DNA from: an uncultured Pseudomonadales bacterium
GTDB lineage: Bacteria; Pseudomonadota; Gammaproteobacteria; Pseudomonadales; Balneatricaceae
DNA: 64,000 bases
Direction of reading: 5' to 3'
Assembly (NCBI GenBank): GCA_937773555.1
Contig: CALJVT010000005.1
Coordinates: 472,077 to 536,076, forward strand
A program made the position numbers and the translations under genes. Shown here one piece after another: positions 54,526-62,689 of the stretch; position 1 is the stretch's first letter; each line of letters starts with the position of its first letter. The notes under the pieces were generated by a model. That model made no database searches. It was not told where the DNA came from and saw only the letters and a list, made by a program, of their open reading frames with translations.

Positions 54526-55065
54526 TTAAACAAAAGGTGCTTTTAAGTCACGCCCAGACAACACAGGCTCTGTCACTGGCCAATCTATGCCAATAGAAGG
54601 GTCGTCCCAACGCACAGAGAACTGTTCTGCCGCGTCAATGTAGTCCCCATCATAAGCTAATTTGTAATGATACACTGCCAGCTCACTACTAACATAGTAG
54701 GCATTACCGCAACCTGGGGGTATGAGCACCATTTTTTGCTGGGCTTTGTTAATTTTATAACTTTGCCAATTTAAGTAGGTGGGTGAACCTTTGCGTAAAT
54801 CCACCACCACTTGAGTAATTTCACCAAACACGCAAGTGACTAATTTCCATGATTTGGAGTCACCATGAATGCCCCGCAGCACATTGTGATGGGATTGTGA
54901 AAACTTGTCGTGTTTAAAAGCTAATCCATTAGGCAGCAATGCTTCTAGATCATCCTTCAAGAACGAAGTCCAAATATCACCACGCTCATCAGTGGCGATT
55001 GAAGGCGTGACTGCATAAACGCCTGAGACTTTCTTCGATTCTAATAACTCAAAGCCAAAACTCAT
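54526..55065 (-). CDS. dTDP-4-dehydrorhamnose 3,5-epimerase-family protein
   Basis: 179 residues with the RmlC jelly-roll fold. [18 protein letters not shown] carries the catalytic His region and [20 protein letters not shown] the Tyr region. In a GDP-mannose-derived operon it probably acts on GDP-4-keto-6-deoxymannose rather than the dTDP sugar. Its start overlaps the gmd stop by 4 nt. Confidence 0.83.
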   Translation of the reverse strand: MSFGFELLESKKVSGVYAVTPSIATDERGDIWTSFLKDDLEALLPNGLAFKHDKFSQSHHNVLRGIHGDSKSWKLVTCVFGEITQVVVDLRKGSPTYLNWQSYKINKAQQKMVLIPPGCGNAYYVSSELAVYHYKLAYDGDYIDAAEQFSVRWDDPSIGIDWPVTEPVLSGRDLKAPFV

Positions 55066-56144
55066 ATGAGCTCACTGACCAAACGCGGCAGCACACCAGT
55101 AAGCTGTTCGTTTTTGGCTTCTGCCAAATCGTACTCAACCATTTCTGTAACCAATTCATCAAACGTAATCTCTGGTTCCCATCCCAACAGCTGCTTGGCC
55201 TTGCTGGCATCACCCAAAAGAGTTTCCACTTCCGTAGGGCGAAAATACTGTGGGTCTACGGCAACAATGCATTGGCCATTAGCATCATAGCCCTTTTCAT
55301 CAACTCCTTCGCCCTGCCAGGTAACACTCATGCCTAACTTTTTACAGCCAATTTCTACAAACTCTCGAACGCTGTATTGCTCGCCTGTGGCAATCACAAA
55401 GTCATCAGCCTCTTCTTGCTGTAACATGAGCCACTGCATACGCACATAGTCTTTTGCATGGCCCCAATCGCGTTTGGCATCCAGATTACCCAAGTACAAA
55501 CAGTCTTGCGTGCCAAGGCTAATACGGGCTAAGGCACGGGTAATCTTGCGGGTTACAAAAGTTTCACCACGCAAAGGCGATTCATGGTTAAACAAGATGC
55601 CGTTACAGGCATAAATGCCATAAGCTTCACGGTAGTTTACCGTAATCCAATAGGCATACATTTTTGCCACTGCATAAGGGCTACGCGGGTAAAACGGTGT
55701 TTTTTCAGTTTGTGGCACTTCCTGCACCTTACCAAAAAGCTCAGACGTAGAAGCTTGATAAAAACGGGTTTTCTTTTCTAACCCCAAACTTCGAATCGCC
55801 TCAAGTATGCGCAGCACACCCGTGCCATCGGCATTGGCGGTGTATTCAGGCTCCTCAAAAGAAACCGCCACGTGAGACTGGGCCGCCAAATTGTAAATTT
55901 CATCAGGTTGGGTTTTTTGAACAATATGGAAAAGGCTTGAAGAATCCGTCATGTCACCATGATGAAAGTGAAACTCACATTCACCACGAGAAGAGGCTTC
56001 GATCAGGCGATCGATACGAGCTGTATTAAAAAGAGAGGAACGGCGTTTAACGCCGTGTACGATGTAGCCTTTTTGCAAAAGAAATTCTGCAAGGTAGGCA
56101 CCATCTTGGCCGGTAACACCGGTGATAAGAGCAACTTTTTTCAT
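55062..56144 (-). CDS. gmd: GDP-mannose 4,6-dehydratase
   Basis: 360 residues, full length. The NAD(P)-binding [19 protein letters not shown] and the [20 protein letters not shown] active site (YxxxK) and [15 protein letters not shown] are diagnostic. It turns GDP-mannose into GDP-4-keto-6-deoxymannose, the branch point to GDP-fucose, GDP-rhamnose or GDP-perosamine. It is the first gene of the operon that runs to the O-antigen ligase. Confidence 0.96.
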   Translation of the reverse strand: MKKVALITGVTGQDGAYLAEFLLQKGYIVHGVKRRSSLFNTARIDRLIEASSRGECEFHFHHGDMTDSSSLFHIVQKTQPDEIYNLAAQSHVAVSFEEPEYTANADGTGVLRILEAIRSLGLEKKTRFYQASTSELFGKVQEVPQTEKTPFYPRSPYAVAKMYAYWITVNYREAYGIYACNGILFNHESPLRGETFVTRKITRALARISLGTQDCLYLGNLDAKRDWGHAKDYVRMQWLMLQQEEADDFVIATGEQYSVREFVEIGCKKLGMSVTWQGEGVDEKGYDANGQCIVAVDPQYFRPTEVETLLGDASKAKQLLGWEPEITFDELVTEMVEYDLAEAKNEQLTGVLPRLVSELI

Positions 56145-56263
56145 CTAATTGAGCACTAGTCTTTTCAAAGCCTAATGATACCAAATTAACCAATAAACCT
56201 CATAGAAAAAAATCAGCCTTAATTTTTGATAAGGGTAGTTATCGTGTTTTAAGAGATGTTACG

Positions 56264-56299
56264 TATTTACACAATCACTCGCCGAAGCCATTGAGCAAG
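56264..56299 (-). pseudogene. Remnant of the 3' end of a doc-like toxin gene
   Basis: 36 nt here match 58013-58048, the end of the intact doc gene and its flank, with one mismatch. On the minus strand it reads LAQWLRRVIV and a stop. Sequence before and after is unrelated, so it is a scar of an earlier module or a recombination endpoint. Confidence 0.7.
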
Positions 56300-56354
56300 G
56301 TTGTAATCCCCCAGTAAATTAAAATCAGTTGTCAAAAACACTTCCCCTAGAAAT

Positions 56355-56376
56355 GACAAAACCGCCCTAAGGCGGC
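56355..56376 (-). terminator. Rho-independent terminator of the toxin-antitoxin pair at 56484-57109
   Basis: On the minus strand CCGCC-TTAG-GGCGG (56362-56375) is followed by TTTTGT. It lies about 108 nt after the antitoxin stop, separating the island from gmd. Confidence 0.75.
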
Positions 56377-56483
56377 CTGTCGCCCCAAGAGCATCACAGC
56401 TAAACTGGACGGTCAAAGGGTGAGTTGCACTTAAATCTTAACGGGCATCCAAATACAGGTCTATTAAATTCTACGTATAACGT

Positions 56484-56759
56484 TTACTGAATCGACACTT
56501 CAAGCTTACGTCCCAATACGGCAGCAAATTTTTCGAGTGTTGACAGCCTAATATCTTGGGCATGATTTTCAATGCGAGAAATTGCTGATTTTTTAGTATT
56601 AAGTTTCTGGGCCATCTGCTCTTGTGTCAAACCAGATTCCTGCCTAGCCTGTTTAAGAAAAACGCCAATTTTAAATGATTGATATCCTTCCTCAAACCCT
56701 TCGGTAAATTCACAATCGTTTATTTTGCGCTTGCTGATGTATTTCTTTAGGTCACTCAC
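56484..56759 (-). CDS. XRE-family antitoxin (HigA-like)
   Basis: 91 residues. The helix-turn-helix reads LTQEQMAQKLNTKKSAISRI, followed by a short C-terminal strand typical of antitoxins paired with Gp49-like toxins. Its ATG overlaps the toxin stop by 4 nt, the toxin-first order of HigBA systems. It should neutralise the toxin and repress the operon. Confidence 0.87.
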   Translation of the reverse strand: MSDLKKYISKRKINDCEFTEGFEEGYQSFKIGVFLKQARQESGLTQEQMAQKLNTKKSAISRIENHAQDIRLSTLEKFAAVLGRKLEVSIQ

Positions 56760-57109
56760 TTAACTCCCCTCCTGTTCAGATAGTCACGTTTACGCATTTC
56801 GGCCAATTTAATGTCGTTCTTTGGCGTCTTCTGAGTTTTCTTTTGAAATGCGTGATTTAGCACTACCAGTTGTTCATCATCTAGAAATCCAATAATTCTG
56901 AATATATTGCCTCCAATCTGGACCCTTACCTCCCACAAGTCATCGGTATTGACGAGTTTTTTGAAATATTGCACAGGAACCACATCAAACTCTTCTATAA
57001 GCTGCAGCACCCATGCAACTTTTTGCGCCTGTTTACTTTGCAAAGATTCAAGAAACTCTTCAACTGGACAGGCCCCAGATTCTGTTCGGTAAAAATAGAT
57101 TACTTTCAT
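56756..57109 (-). CDS. RelE/HigB-superfamily toxin (Gp49-like)
   Basis: About 117 residues from the ATG at 57109 (MKVIYFYRTESG). The frame is open 12 codons further, but that stretch is the repetitive operator sequence. CPVEEFLESLQSKQAQKVAW and VQIGGNIFRIIGFLDDEQLV match the phage-derived Gp49-like family. FQKKTQKTPKNDIKLAEMRK is the conserved basic end that contacts mRNA on the ribosome. It is expected to cleave mRNA. Confidence 0.86.
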   Translation of the reverse strand: MKVIYFYRTESGACPVEEFLESLQSKQAQKVAWVLQLIEEFDVVPVQYFKKLVNTDDLWEVRVQIGGNIFRIIGFLDDEQLVVLNHAFQKKTQKTPKNDIKLAEMRKRDYLNRRGVK

Positions 57110-57118
57110 TGCCCGAAT

Positions 57119-57139
57119 GTTAACATTAACGTTAACATT
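57119..57139. promoter_or_regulatory. GTTAAC repeat upstream of the toxin gene
   Basis: GTTAACATTAACGTTAACATT contains two self-complementary GTTAAC hexamers 12 nt apart and one ATTAAC between them, directly upstream of the toxin start. A likely operator for the antitoxin. Confidence 0.5.
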
Positions 57140-57294
57140 TTCCAACTCTTATTTTGCACTCACGTTGCCGAGACACTAGGTTAGTTGCGGGCATAGTATT
57201 ATGAATATAGTCCATAGTGAGCTTAGCTAATCTGCAGCCGTAATTTTGGCAATCACTTGCACACTCTAGCCGCATCATCTTTTTGACAACCCAC
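57140..57294 (-). pseudogene. Decayed copy of the 3' end of the 62771-63250 gene (left boundary repeat of the island)
   Basis: This stretch aligns with 62690-62839, including a 22-nt identical run (57273-57294 and 62818-62839) at which similarity stops abruptly. On the minus strand it encodes VGCQKDDAARVC, then after a one-base deletion VIAKITAAD and a stop, where the intact gene ends VGCQKDDVDRIYRVIAKITAAD. The downstream flank is also similar. It is the left limb of a direct repeat enclosing the toxin-antitoxin and recombinase genes. Confidence 0.75.
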
Positions 57295-57450
57295 TTCAAC
57301 ATCGGCAGGGTTTGGTTGATCATCATCCCAACGATCAAACCACTGCCAAGGTCTTTATGAACTGCCAGTTTCGGCTTAAACTGAGATTTTATCAGGGACC
57401 GGACGCCCGAGAATGATCAGCTTATTATGAAAATAATATCATTTGCCATA

Positions 57451-57489
57451 AACTATAATTTGGTCTATATTAACTATAATTTAGTCTAT
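57451..57489. promoter_or_regulatory. Two 18-nt direct repeats, 21 nt apart, before the winged-helix gene
   Basis: AACTATAATTTGGTCTAT (57451-57468) and AACTATAATTTAGTCTAT (57472-57489) differ by one base. The 21-nt period is two helical turns, and they lie 15 nt before the ATG at 57504. They look like a tandem operator overlapping the promoter. Confidence 0.65.
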
Positions 57490-57503
57490 TAAGGAACTCA
57501 ATC

Positions 57504-57833
57504 ATGTTGCAAGCCATCGTCGGCAATGCCAGTGCTGAAAAAGTGTTGCTGTTCATGGCTGCTCGTGAATCAGGGTATGCCCGTGAAATCGCTCAAACAT
57601 TTGATACCGATGTCACCCCGGTAAAAAACCAACTTGAGCGAATGGAGCGAGACGGCATGCTTGTGTTTGAGCGTGTTGGCCGCACAAAAGTGTACCAATT
57701 TAACCCTCAATTTGCCTTCGTAAACGAAGTTAAAGCCTTAGGTAAAAAAGCCCTGTCATTTTTGCCACAAGACTTACAGCAAGAATTACTCCTCAACCGA
57801 AGGCGCCCGCGGCGTTCTGGTAAGCCATTGTAA
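57504..57833 (+). CDS. ArsR-like winged-helix protein of an AbiE/nucleotidyltransferase-type module
   Basis: 109 residues. EKVLLFMAARESGYAREIAQ and VKNQLERMERDGMLVFERVG form a winged helix; YQFNPQFAFVNEVKALGKKA and a basic end (RRRPRRSGKPL) complete a small family that I recall as the first gene of two-gene modules with a nucleotidyltransferase-like partner. Here the partner is truncated (next entry). Tandem repeats upstream suggest autoregulation. GGAA precedes the ATG at good spacing. Confidence 0.75.
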   Translation: MLQAIVGNASAEKVLLFMAARESGYAREIAQTFDTDVTPVKNQLERMERDGMLVFERVGRTKVYQFNPQFAFVNEVKALGKKALSFLPQDLQQELLLNRRRPRRSGKPL

Positions 57834-57951
57834 TGAACGTATCCAATTTCACTCGCATTGAACTGGCGGGACTCACCGGCCAAACCCTCGGCAATTGATG
57901 CTCGCGTGTTGTTAGCCAAACCGTCACCTCAATCAACCGATGATTAATTGA
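57833..57951 (+). pseudogene. Truncated partner gene of the winged-helix protein
   Basis: The ATG overlaps the upstream stop (TAATG). The frame reads MNVSNFTRIELAGLTGQTLG and then stops. IELAGLxxQTL resembles the start of nucleotidyltransferase-like partner proteins. One frameshift later, IDARVLLAKPSPQSTDD ends at 57951. The body of the gene is missing, so an internal deletion has removed most of the toxin-like partner. Confidence 0.55.
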
Positions 57952-58015
57952 GCCTAAGACCGTAAACATCAATGGGTTCAGGGGTGTTAGATTGCATCCA
58001 ATTATGACCCAATAT

Positions 58016-58393
58016 TTACACATTCACTCGCCGAAGCCATTGAGCAAGATCAGCCTCATCAAGCTTGGATTGCGACAGTAACACTATTTTTTGTCCCACC
58101 GCCTCTACATCCCAAGTCACGTTAATACCATTTAAATCTAGAATAAGATCCATCACCTGAAATGCCGTTCGTTTATTTCCGTCATTAAAGCAATGAGCCT
58201 GAGAAATAGCCGCTGCGTAGGACGCTGCCAGCGAATAAATGTCATCTATGAGGCCATAGTTGAGCCGGTTGTCTACTCTTGACAACGCACCTTCAAGTGA
58301 CTTTTCACCAGCCATGCCTTGAAGCTCATTGAGCTCTAACACCTCATCATGAATCGCAATAATGTGATCAACCGATAGGAGCAAAAAGCTCAT
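58016..58393 (-). CDS. doc: Doc-type Fic toxin (death on curing)
   Basis: 125 residues. The Fic core reads HCFNDGNKRTAFQVM, with the active-site His and the NKR of HxFxxGNKRTA (Doc enzymes carry this short form). Doc phosphorylates EF-Tu and halts translation. The start overlaps the phd stop by 4 nt. The last 36 nt are duplicated at 56264-56299. Confidence 0.92.
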   Translation of the reverse strand: MSFLLLSVDHIIAIHDEVLELNELQGMAGEKSLEGALSRVDNRLNYGLIDDIYSLAASYAAAISQAHCFNDGNKRTAFQVMDLILDLNGINVTWDVEAVGQKIVLLSQSKLDEADLAQWLRRVNV

Positions 58394-58638
58394 TTGTCTT
58401 TCAGGTAATCCAGCACCGGCTGGGTGATGGCCTTACGGGATTTAAGACTGTGTCTTATTTCTTCAATCGATGCCGTGCGGTGTTGCTCGTTGGAGATCGC
58501 CTCAGCGGGTACAAAATAACCGACGAGGGCTGAGTTTTTTAAGACTGCCACAGGCTCCCCGCCTGATTTTTCTAGAACCTTGTGAGGCTCTCGCATCTCG
58601 GTCATAGATGCAATATTTCGGGTCAATAGAGTCGCCAT
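58390..58638 (-). CDS. phd: Phd/YefM-family antitoxin of the doc pair
   Basis: About 82 residues from the ATG at 58638 (MATLLTRNIASMTEMREPHK), which follows AGAGG. EKSGGEPVAVLKNSALVGYF is the Phd-type strand region, and the C-terminal VPAEAISN to LDYLKDK is the part that would wrap the Fic groove. An earlier ATG seven codons up lacks a ribosome-binding site. Confidence 0.87.
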   Translation of the reverse strand: MATLLTRNIASMTEMREPHKVLEKSGGEPVAVLKNSALVGYFVPAEAISNEQHRTASIEEIRHSLKSRKAITQPVLDYLKDK

Positions 58639-58670
58639 AGAAAACCTCTGCTTAAGCAATAGATCTTTAA

Positions 58671-58690
58671 ATGTACATTAAAATGTATAT
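58671..58690. promoter_or_regulatory. Operator candidate for phd-doc
   Basis: ATGTACAT (58671-58678, a perfect palindrome) and ATGTATAT (58683-58690) lie 12 nt apart, 33 nt upstream of phd. I see nothing else in the remaining part of the 360-nt gap up to 58972. Confidence 0.45.
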
Positions 58691-58972
58691 TTTATCCACT
58701 ATAAACGTTCCGCCTATAGCAATTGATACAAGCACTTATCAGTGACTCGATCATCTGTATTAAACTCTGTCAGCGCATGTCCTTATTTTACGCAACTAAT
58801 GATTTCTACCACGCACAATCAACTGCTGTGTTTTTTATCCATTAATAGACAAGTAACCCACTGACTAACCGACCTATAGACGCTAGCATAACCATCAAAT
58901 GGACTCGATCTAACCGCTTTGTCACCATGTATGCTTTCTTAGTCAGACATTGGTAACGGTTTCTACTTGCAA

Positions 58973-58991
58973 TATATCGCTTATCGATATA
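58973..58991. promoter_or_regulatory. Inverted repeat upstream of higB
   Basis: TATATCG and CGATATA flank a 5-nt spacer, ending 7 nt before the higB start. It fits a HigA operator over the promoter. Confidence 0.55.
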
Positions 58992-58998
58992 CTCTACA

Positions 58999-59280
58999 AT
59001 GATGATTAAAAGCTTTAGTTGTCGTGATACAGAAAAACTGGCTAACAACTACCGTGTCAGACGCTTTATGGCGTTTGAGCGCATTGCTCAACGCAAATTG
59101 ATGCAACTAAAGGCCGCTGAGACCTTAGATATGCTTCGTACGCCACCCGGAAATCGGCTGGAGGCGCTGAAAAGCGATAGGAAGGGCCAGTACAGCATTC
59201 GGATTAACGGACAATGGCGGCTTTGTTTTGGATTTAAAAATGGTCATGCTTATGACGTTGAAATTGTGGACTACCACTAG
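58999..59280 (+). CDS. higB: HigB-type mRNA interferase toxin
   Basis: 93 residues; FSCRDTEKLANNYRVRRFMA, then PGNRLEALKSDRKGQYSIRI and GQWRLCFGFKNGHAYDVEIV, the plasmid maintenance killer (HigB) pattern with the conserved Arg and the C-terminal DYH. Two ATGs are adjacent (58999 and 59002). higA follows by 9 nt. Confidence 0.93.
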   Translation: MMIKSFSCRDTEKLANNYRVRRFMAFERIAQRKLMQLKAAETLDMLRTPPGNRLEALKSDRKGQYSIRINGQWRLCFGFKNGHAYDVEIVDYH

Positions 59281-59289
59281 GAAATTAAT

Positions 59290-59586
59290 ATGACTCGACT
59301 AAACCCTATACATCCGGGCGAAATTTTAAAGCATGAGTTTATGGAACCTTTCGGTTTATCTAGCAATCGACTTGCTAAACACATCGGTGTTACGCCAGCA
59401 CGTATCAATGAAATTGTACGGGCACGCCGAGGAATTACTGCAGAAACAGCGCTAAGGTTGGCCCAATACTTTAACACTGACGCGCAAAGCTGGATGAACC
59501 TACAACACCATTATGAGCTAGAGGTGGCTGAGCAAGCCATAGGAGAAGAGGTAGCACGTATTCAGCCGATCGCTGCGGCCGTTTAA
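59290..59586 (+). CDS. higA: HigA antitoxin
   Basis: 98 residues. PIHPGEILKHEFMEPFGLS and the helix-turn-helix (LAKHIGVTPARINEIVRARR) are diagnostic for HigA (VapI). ITAETALRLAQYFNTDAQSW is the conserved second half. It binds HigB and the promoter. Confidence 0.94.
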   Translation: MTRLNPIHPGEILKHEFMEPFGLSSNRLAKHIGVTPARINEIVRARRGITAETALRLAQYFNTDAQSWMNLQHHYELEVAEQAIGEEVARIQPIAAAV

Positions 59587-59651
59587 ATACACGATAAACT
59601 TATGTCTCGTTACTTCAGTATTATAATGATGCTAGCCACTCAAATAAACGA

Positions 59652-59912
59652 CTACTCGTAATGAGTCCACAGCCGCAATATCTTGACAGCCTTTTCCGCC
59701 TCTAAAACCTGATAGACAAGCCGATGCTGAATATTAATTCTTCTTGAATAAGCACCGCTCAAGTCACCCACCAGCTTTTCGAAAGGCGGCGGAGTTTGCC
59801 ATGGATCAGACTGAAGAATCGTTAATAATTGCTGCGCTTTAGTTTTTAATCCGGACGATGCTAGTTTTCGTGCATCCTTTTGGGCCTGCTTGGTGTAATA
59901 CAGCGTCCACAT
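59652..59912 (-). CDS. yoeB: YoeB-family toxin
   Basis: 86 residues from the ATG at 59912 (MWTLYYTKQAQKDARKL). FEKLVGDLSGAYSRRINIQH and RLVYQV with the C-terminal LRLWTHYE are the YoeB/Txe pattern. It cleaves mRNA on the ribosome. It overlaps the end of the antitoxin gene by one base; an ATG two codons earlier is possible. Confidence 0.92.
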   Translation of the reverse strand: MWTLYYTKQAQKDARKLASSGLKTKAQQLLTILQSDPWQTPPPFEKLVGDLSGAYSRRINIQHRLVYQVLEAEKAVKILRLWTHYE

Positions 59913-60154
59913 TACCAATTTAATTCAGTTGAAGCGCTGTCAATACTCTCCTGCATACCCTCTACAATTGATTCGCGCATCCCTGGCACCGATAAAAGAT
60001 GCAGGGTTTCGTTGATCGCATTCCAATCATCTTCAGCTAAAAGAACCGCATTACCGCGCTTGCCCGTTATAACCACCGGCTCATGGTTGGCTGTCGTAGC
60101 ATCGATCAGTTTATACAGGTTGGCTCTAGCCTCAGTAACATTCAGTGACGTCAT
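59912..60154 (-). CDS. yefM: YefM-family antitoxin
   Basis: 80 residues. TEARANLYKLIDATTANHEP and GNAVLLAEDDWNAINETLHL are the DNA-binding and toxin-binding motifs of YefM. GMRESIVEGMQ is the disordered toxin-wrapping tail typical of this family. It precedes yoeB on the minus strand. Confidence 0.93.
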   Translation of the reverse strand: MTSLNVTEARANLYKLIDATTANHEPVVITGKRGNAVLLAEDDWNAINETLHLLSVPGMRESIVEGMQESIDSASTELNW

Positions 60155-60177
60155 AATTAAATCCTCTTAAACAAAAG

Positions 60178-60193
60178 GTACGCTAAACCGTAC
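60178..60193. promoter_or_regulatory. Inverted repeat upstream of yefM
   Basis: GTACG and CGTAC flank a 6-nt spacer, 24 nt upstream of the yefM start. A candidate YefM operator. Confidence 0.45.
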
Positions 60194-61340
60194 GTTATGT
60201 CAAGTTCACCTGAGTTATCCTCCACCAAAAGCTGATAAACCCATTTATCGCACCTCAAGATGTGGCTTCGTTTTGTTACTTTTTTGTCGCAGAAATGGCC
60301 TTAGTGACTGAAATAGCACGCTGTAGCGTATTAATTGTGGCAATCCACTGTACGACGAGAAACGCGCCATCTTTGCGTTGCTCCTCCTATGCAGTATTGG
60401 CAAGAAAGTGGCTGCCACTGTCACACACAGACGTTGGCTCACTAGCCCAAATGCGCATCGAAGCCTCACGCCGTATCACCAAAAGCATCATCGACCGCCT
60501 CGGAACGGTATAGGCTATCGTAGCCATACATCACCTCGGTACAGAATAAACTGCTACCTAACAGACTGCTATAAGACGAACTAACCTTCCGAATACGAGC
60601 TCAGCAGACCATAACAGTCCGATGAATCAAGAGTGCAATCCAGTATGTGCAGGCAGCATGCTATCGTGAGATTCGACTGCGTAGCCAGCCTACCCTCGAA
60701 GCTCGTAGGGCCTGTTGATCATTGCGCATTGCACGATTGGAATCTTACTCAGGAACAGGCTAGAGCATTACGCCTAGCCAGGTTAGAGGCGATTTCCAAG
60801 ACGATGAACAATTACAAGAGAATCCATGCTTATTCAACTGGACTTAAAGCCACCGAATCGATTCGCCTTCTGGAGCGCGTCGAACATAGCCTCATCCCAG
60901 ACGATTTAGAAAGTCATCCGATGCTGTTCTTCATTTCTTGACCGACATCCTTCAAGCACTAGATGCAGCAAAGCTGAACTACTCGACGCTCGATACGAGT
61001 TAGACAGCCTTGTTAGTGCCTTCATAGGCAGTGCAATCGAACCCTCGAATCACAAGATTTATATCAGAGCAGCTCCATGATAAGCAAGCTGTCCCATAGT
61101 GATTTCTTAACCAAGACTCAGCGAAGAGCTACTAAATCAGCTCGTCCGATAGACCTACACCCCAAAGCGACAAGTCATTTAAGCTGGTCGACAAGTGAGC
61201 ATTTCACGATCCACCAACATAGAAAACCTAGCCCGCTGACATGACCACCATCAGACCGGCATTGGTCAAAAGCCTAGGCAGGAACTACAAGTGGCAATAG
61301 ATAGACTGAACTCTGCATATAGAACTCCGTTAGATAGCGA
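60194..61340. other. About 1.1 kb without recognisable genes; degraded coding sequence likely
   Basis: No known family is visible. On the minus strand, 60276-60527 is an 84-codon frame (MATIAYTVPRRSMMLL start) open except for one TAG at 60387-60389. On the plus strand, 60633-60941 is open for 102 codons, including TQEQARALRLARLEAISKTM, and 61077-61244 (MISKLSHSDFLTKTQ) opens with an ATGA overlap to a frame ending IYIRAAP. None has a strong ribosome-binding site. The stretch looks like decayed genes of a mobile element. Confidence 0.4.
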
Positions 61341-61594
61341 CTAAGCTATGCCATATAGGTAGCTAAGGTGCAGCACCACACCTGGGTTGACTAGAGGATC
61401 ACCAGTAAATTCGATGCCAGCCTCTTCAAGACCAGCTTAATAGCATTAAGACATCGGTGTTAGCAGAAGGAATGCCATCCTGCAATTCATATCGTCGAAT
61501 GGTCGTGAGACCTACACCACTTGCATCAGCAAGATCAGTACCACTCCAACCTAAAAGAGCACGCGCAGCCTTTATTTGACTAGACAGAAATCAT
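61341..61594 (-). pseudogene. XRE-family helix-turn-helix regulator, two +1 frameshifts
   Basis: From an ATG at 61594, removing one extra G after ATGATTTCT and one from the GG of AGCTGG gives a continuous protein: SQIKAARALLGWSGTDLADA, then SGVGLTTIRRYELQDGIPSA, then LEEAGIEFTGDPLVNPGVVL. This is a small phage- or island-type regulator of about 80 residues. It faces away from the recombinase gene, whose promoter region it shares. Confidence 0.7.
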
Positions 61595-61598
61595 TTAT

Positions 61599-61623
61599 AT
61601 ACCTTTATGGTATTATTAATACC
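61599..61623. promoter_or_regulatory. Overlapping inverted repeats before the recombinase gene
   Basis: ATACC-TTTAT-GGTAT (61599-61613) overlaps the 15-nt GGTATTATTAATACC (61609-61623; arms of 7). They lie between the XRE pseudogene and the recombinase, as an operator or a recombinase-binding site would. Confidence 0.5.
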
Positions 61624-61662
61624 ATTTACGGCTTTATTATCCTATAATGGAGAATAACATGA

Positions 61663-62523
61663 TTGACAGATATCTTAGCCAAATTTGATGGCGCCTTTGC
61701 CAAAAATACCATAAGAGCCTATAGGTCGGACTTTATTCAATACCAGACCTGGTGCTCACACAATAATATCGACTCTATACCGGCAACTGCCGACGCCATG
61801 GCGCAGTATGTTGACTACCTTGCCACCATAAGAAAAAGCGCAACCATCCGCCGAAGAATAAATAGCTTGGGCACGGTACTAAAACTCTCCAAACACTACG
61901 ACCCCACCAACCAGCCAGAGGTTATATTGGCCATAAAACGAATGCACCGCAAAATTGGACGAGCACAGCAGCAGGCTACTCCCCTCACCAAGCCACTACT
62001 CAACCAGCTACTTAGCAACTGCGATAACAGCGCCAGGGGTTTAAGAAATGAAGCCCTTCTCAGACTCGGCTACGAAACGATGCGACGCCGGTCGGAGCTC
62101 TGCGCCTTTAAGTTTGAGGACATCTGCCAAGCACCGAGCGGCAAACCTGCTATCAGGCTGAATTTCTCAAAAACGGATCAATTCGGGGCTGGGAAGATAC
62201 TACCCATCAGCCAAGAACTCTTCGACTTATTAGAAAAATGGAGGAGTATCGTTAGCGATGAAGGCTATATTCTAAGATCAATTAGTAGGCATGGGTATAT
62301 CGGTAAGAATCTAAACCCAGCAAGTATCAGCACCCTATTAAAAGCACTGCAAAAGGACTTGAAAATGGACTCCGATGAACAACCGCTCAGCGGTCATTCA
62401 TTTAGAGTGGGTGCAGCACTTGATCTATTAGAACAAGGTGAGCCGCTTGAAAGGATAATGCTCAGAGGGGGTTGGCAGACGGATTCGACTGCCATGAAAT
62501 ACCTAAGAAATTGGGTCTATTAA
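61663..62523 (+). CDS. Tyrosine recombinase / integrase
   Basis: 286 residues. An N-terminal SAM-like core-binding domain (KNTIRAYRSDFIQYQTWCSH) precedes the catalytic domain with Arg in YETMRRRSELCAF, the HSFR box (LSGHSFRVGAALDLL), GGW and the nucleophile Tyr in AMKYLRNW. The frame begins at a TTG (61663) after GGAG; the ATG at 61659 is in another frame and stops after nine codons, so the start is TTG or the sequence has an indel. It is the likely mover of the island whose right repeat begins about 150 nt after its stop. Confidence 0.88.
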   Translation: MTDILAKFDGAFAKNTIRAYRSDFIQYQTWCSHNNIDSIPATADAMAQYVDYLATIRKSATIRRRINSLGTVLKLSKHYDPTNQPEVILAIKRMHRKIGRAQQQATPLTKPLLNQLLSNCDNSARGLRNEALLRLGYETMRRRSELCAFKFEDICQAPSGKPAIRLNFSKTDQFGAGKILPISQELFDLLEKWRSIVSDEGYILRSISRHGYIGKNLNPASISTLLKALQKDLKMDSDEQPLSGHSFRVGAALDLLEQGEPLERIMLRGGWQTDSTAMKYLRNWVY

Positions 62524-62689
62524 GTCAGCGCCTCAGTTTCAAAAATACGATTATCCGAGTTATTTTCCATAAATCCATAACAAACTGTTCGAGCCAAACC
62601 CTCCTCAAGACTTACGGCCAGAACAAACCCAATATCCCTGTCAGACGAAGCAAGCTGGGGATTACACAAGACTTGAATATTAACATGTT

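Noticed and set aside
57302-57351. Imperfect inverted repeat next to the left island boundary (GGCAGGGTTTG against CAAACCACTGCC)
   Set aside because: The arms need several gaps to pair and there is no second copy at the right boundary, so I do not call it an attachment site.
56484-60154. Toxin-antitoxin modules as cassettes of a chromosomal integron
   Set aside because: No IntI-type integrase, modules face both directions, and I could not see conserved attC-like ends; the recombinase present is of another type.
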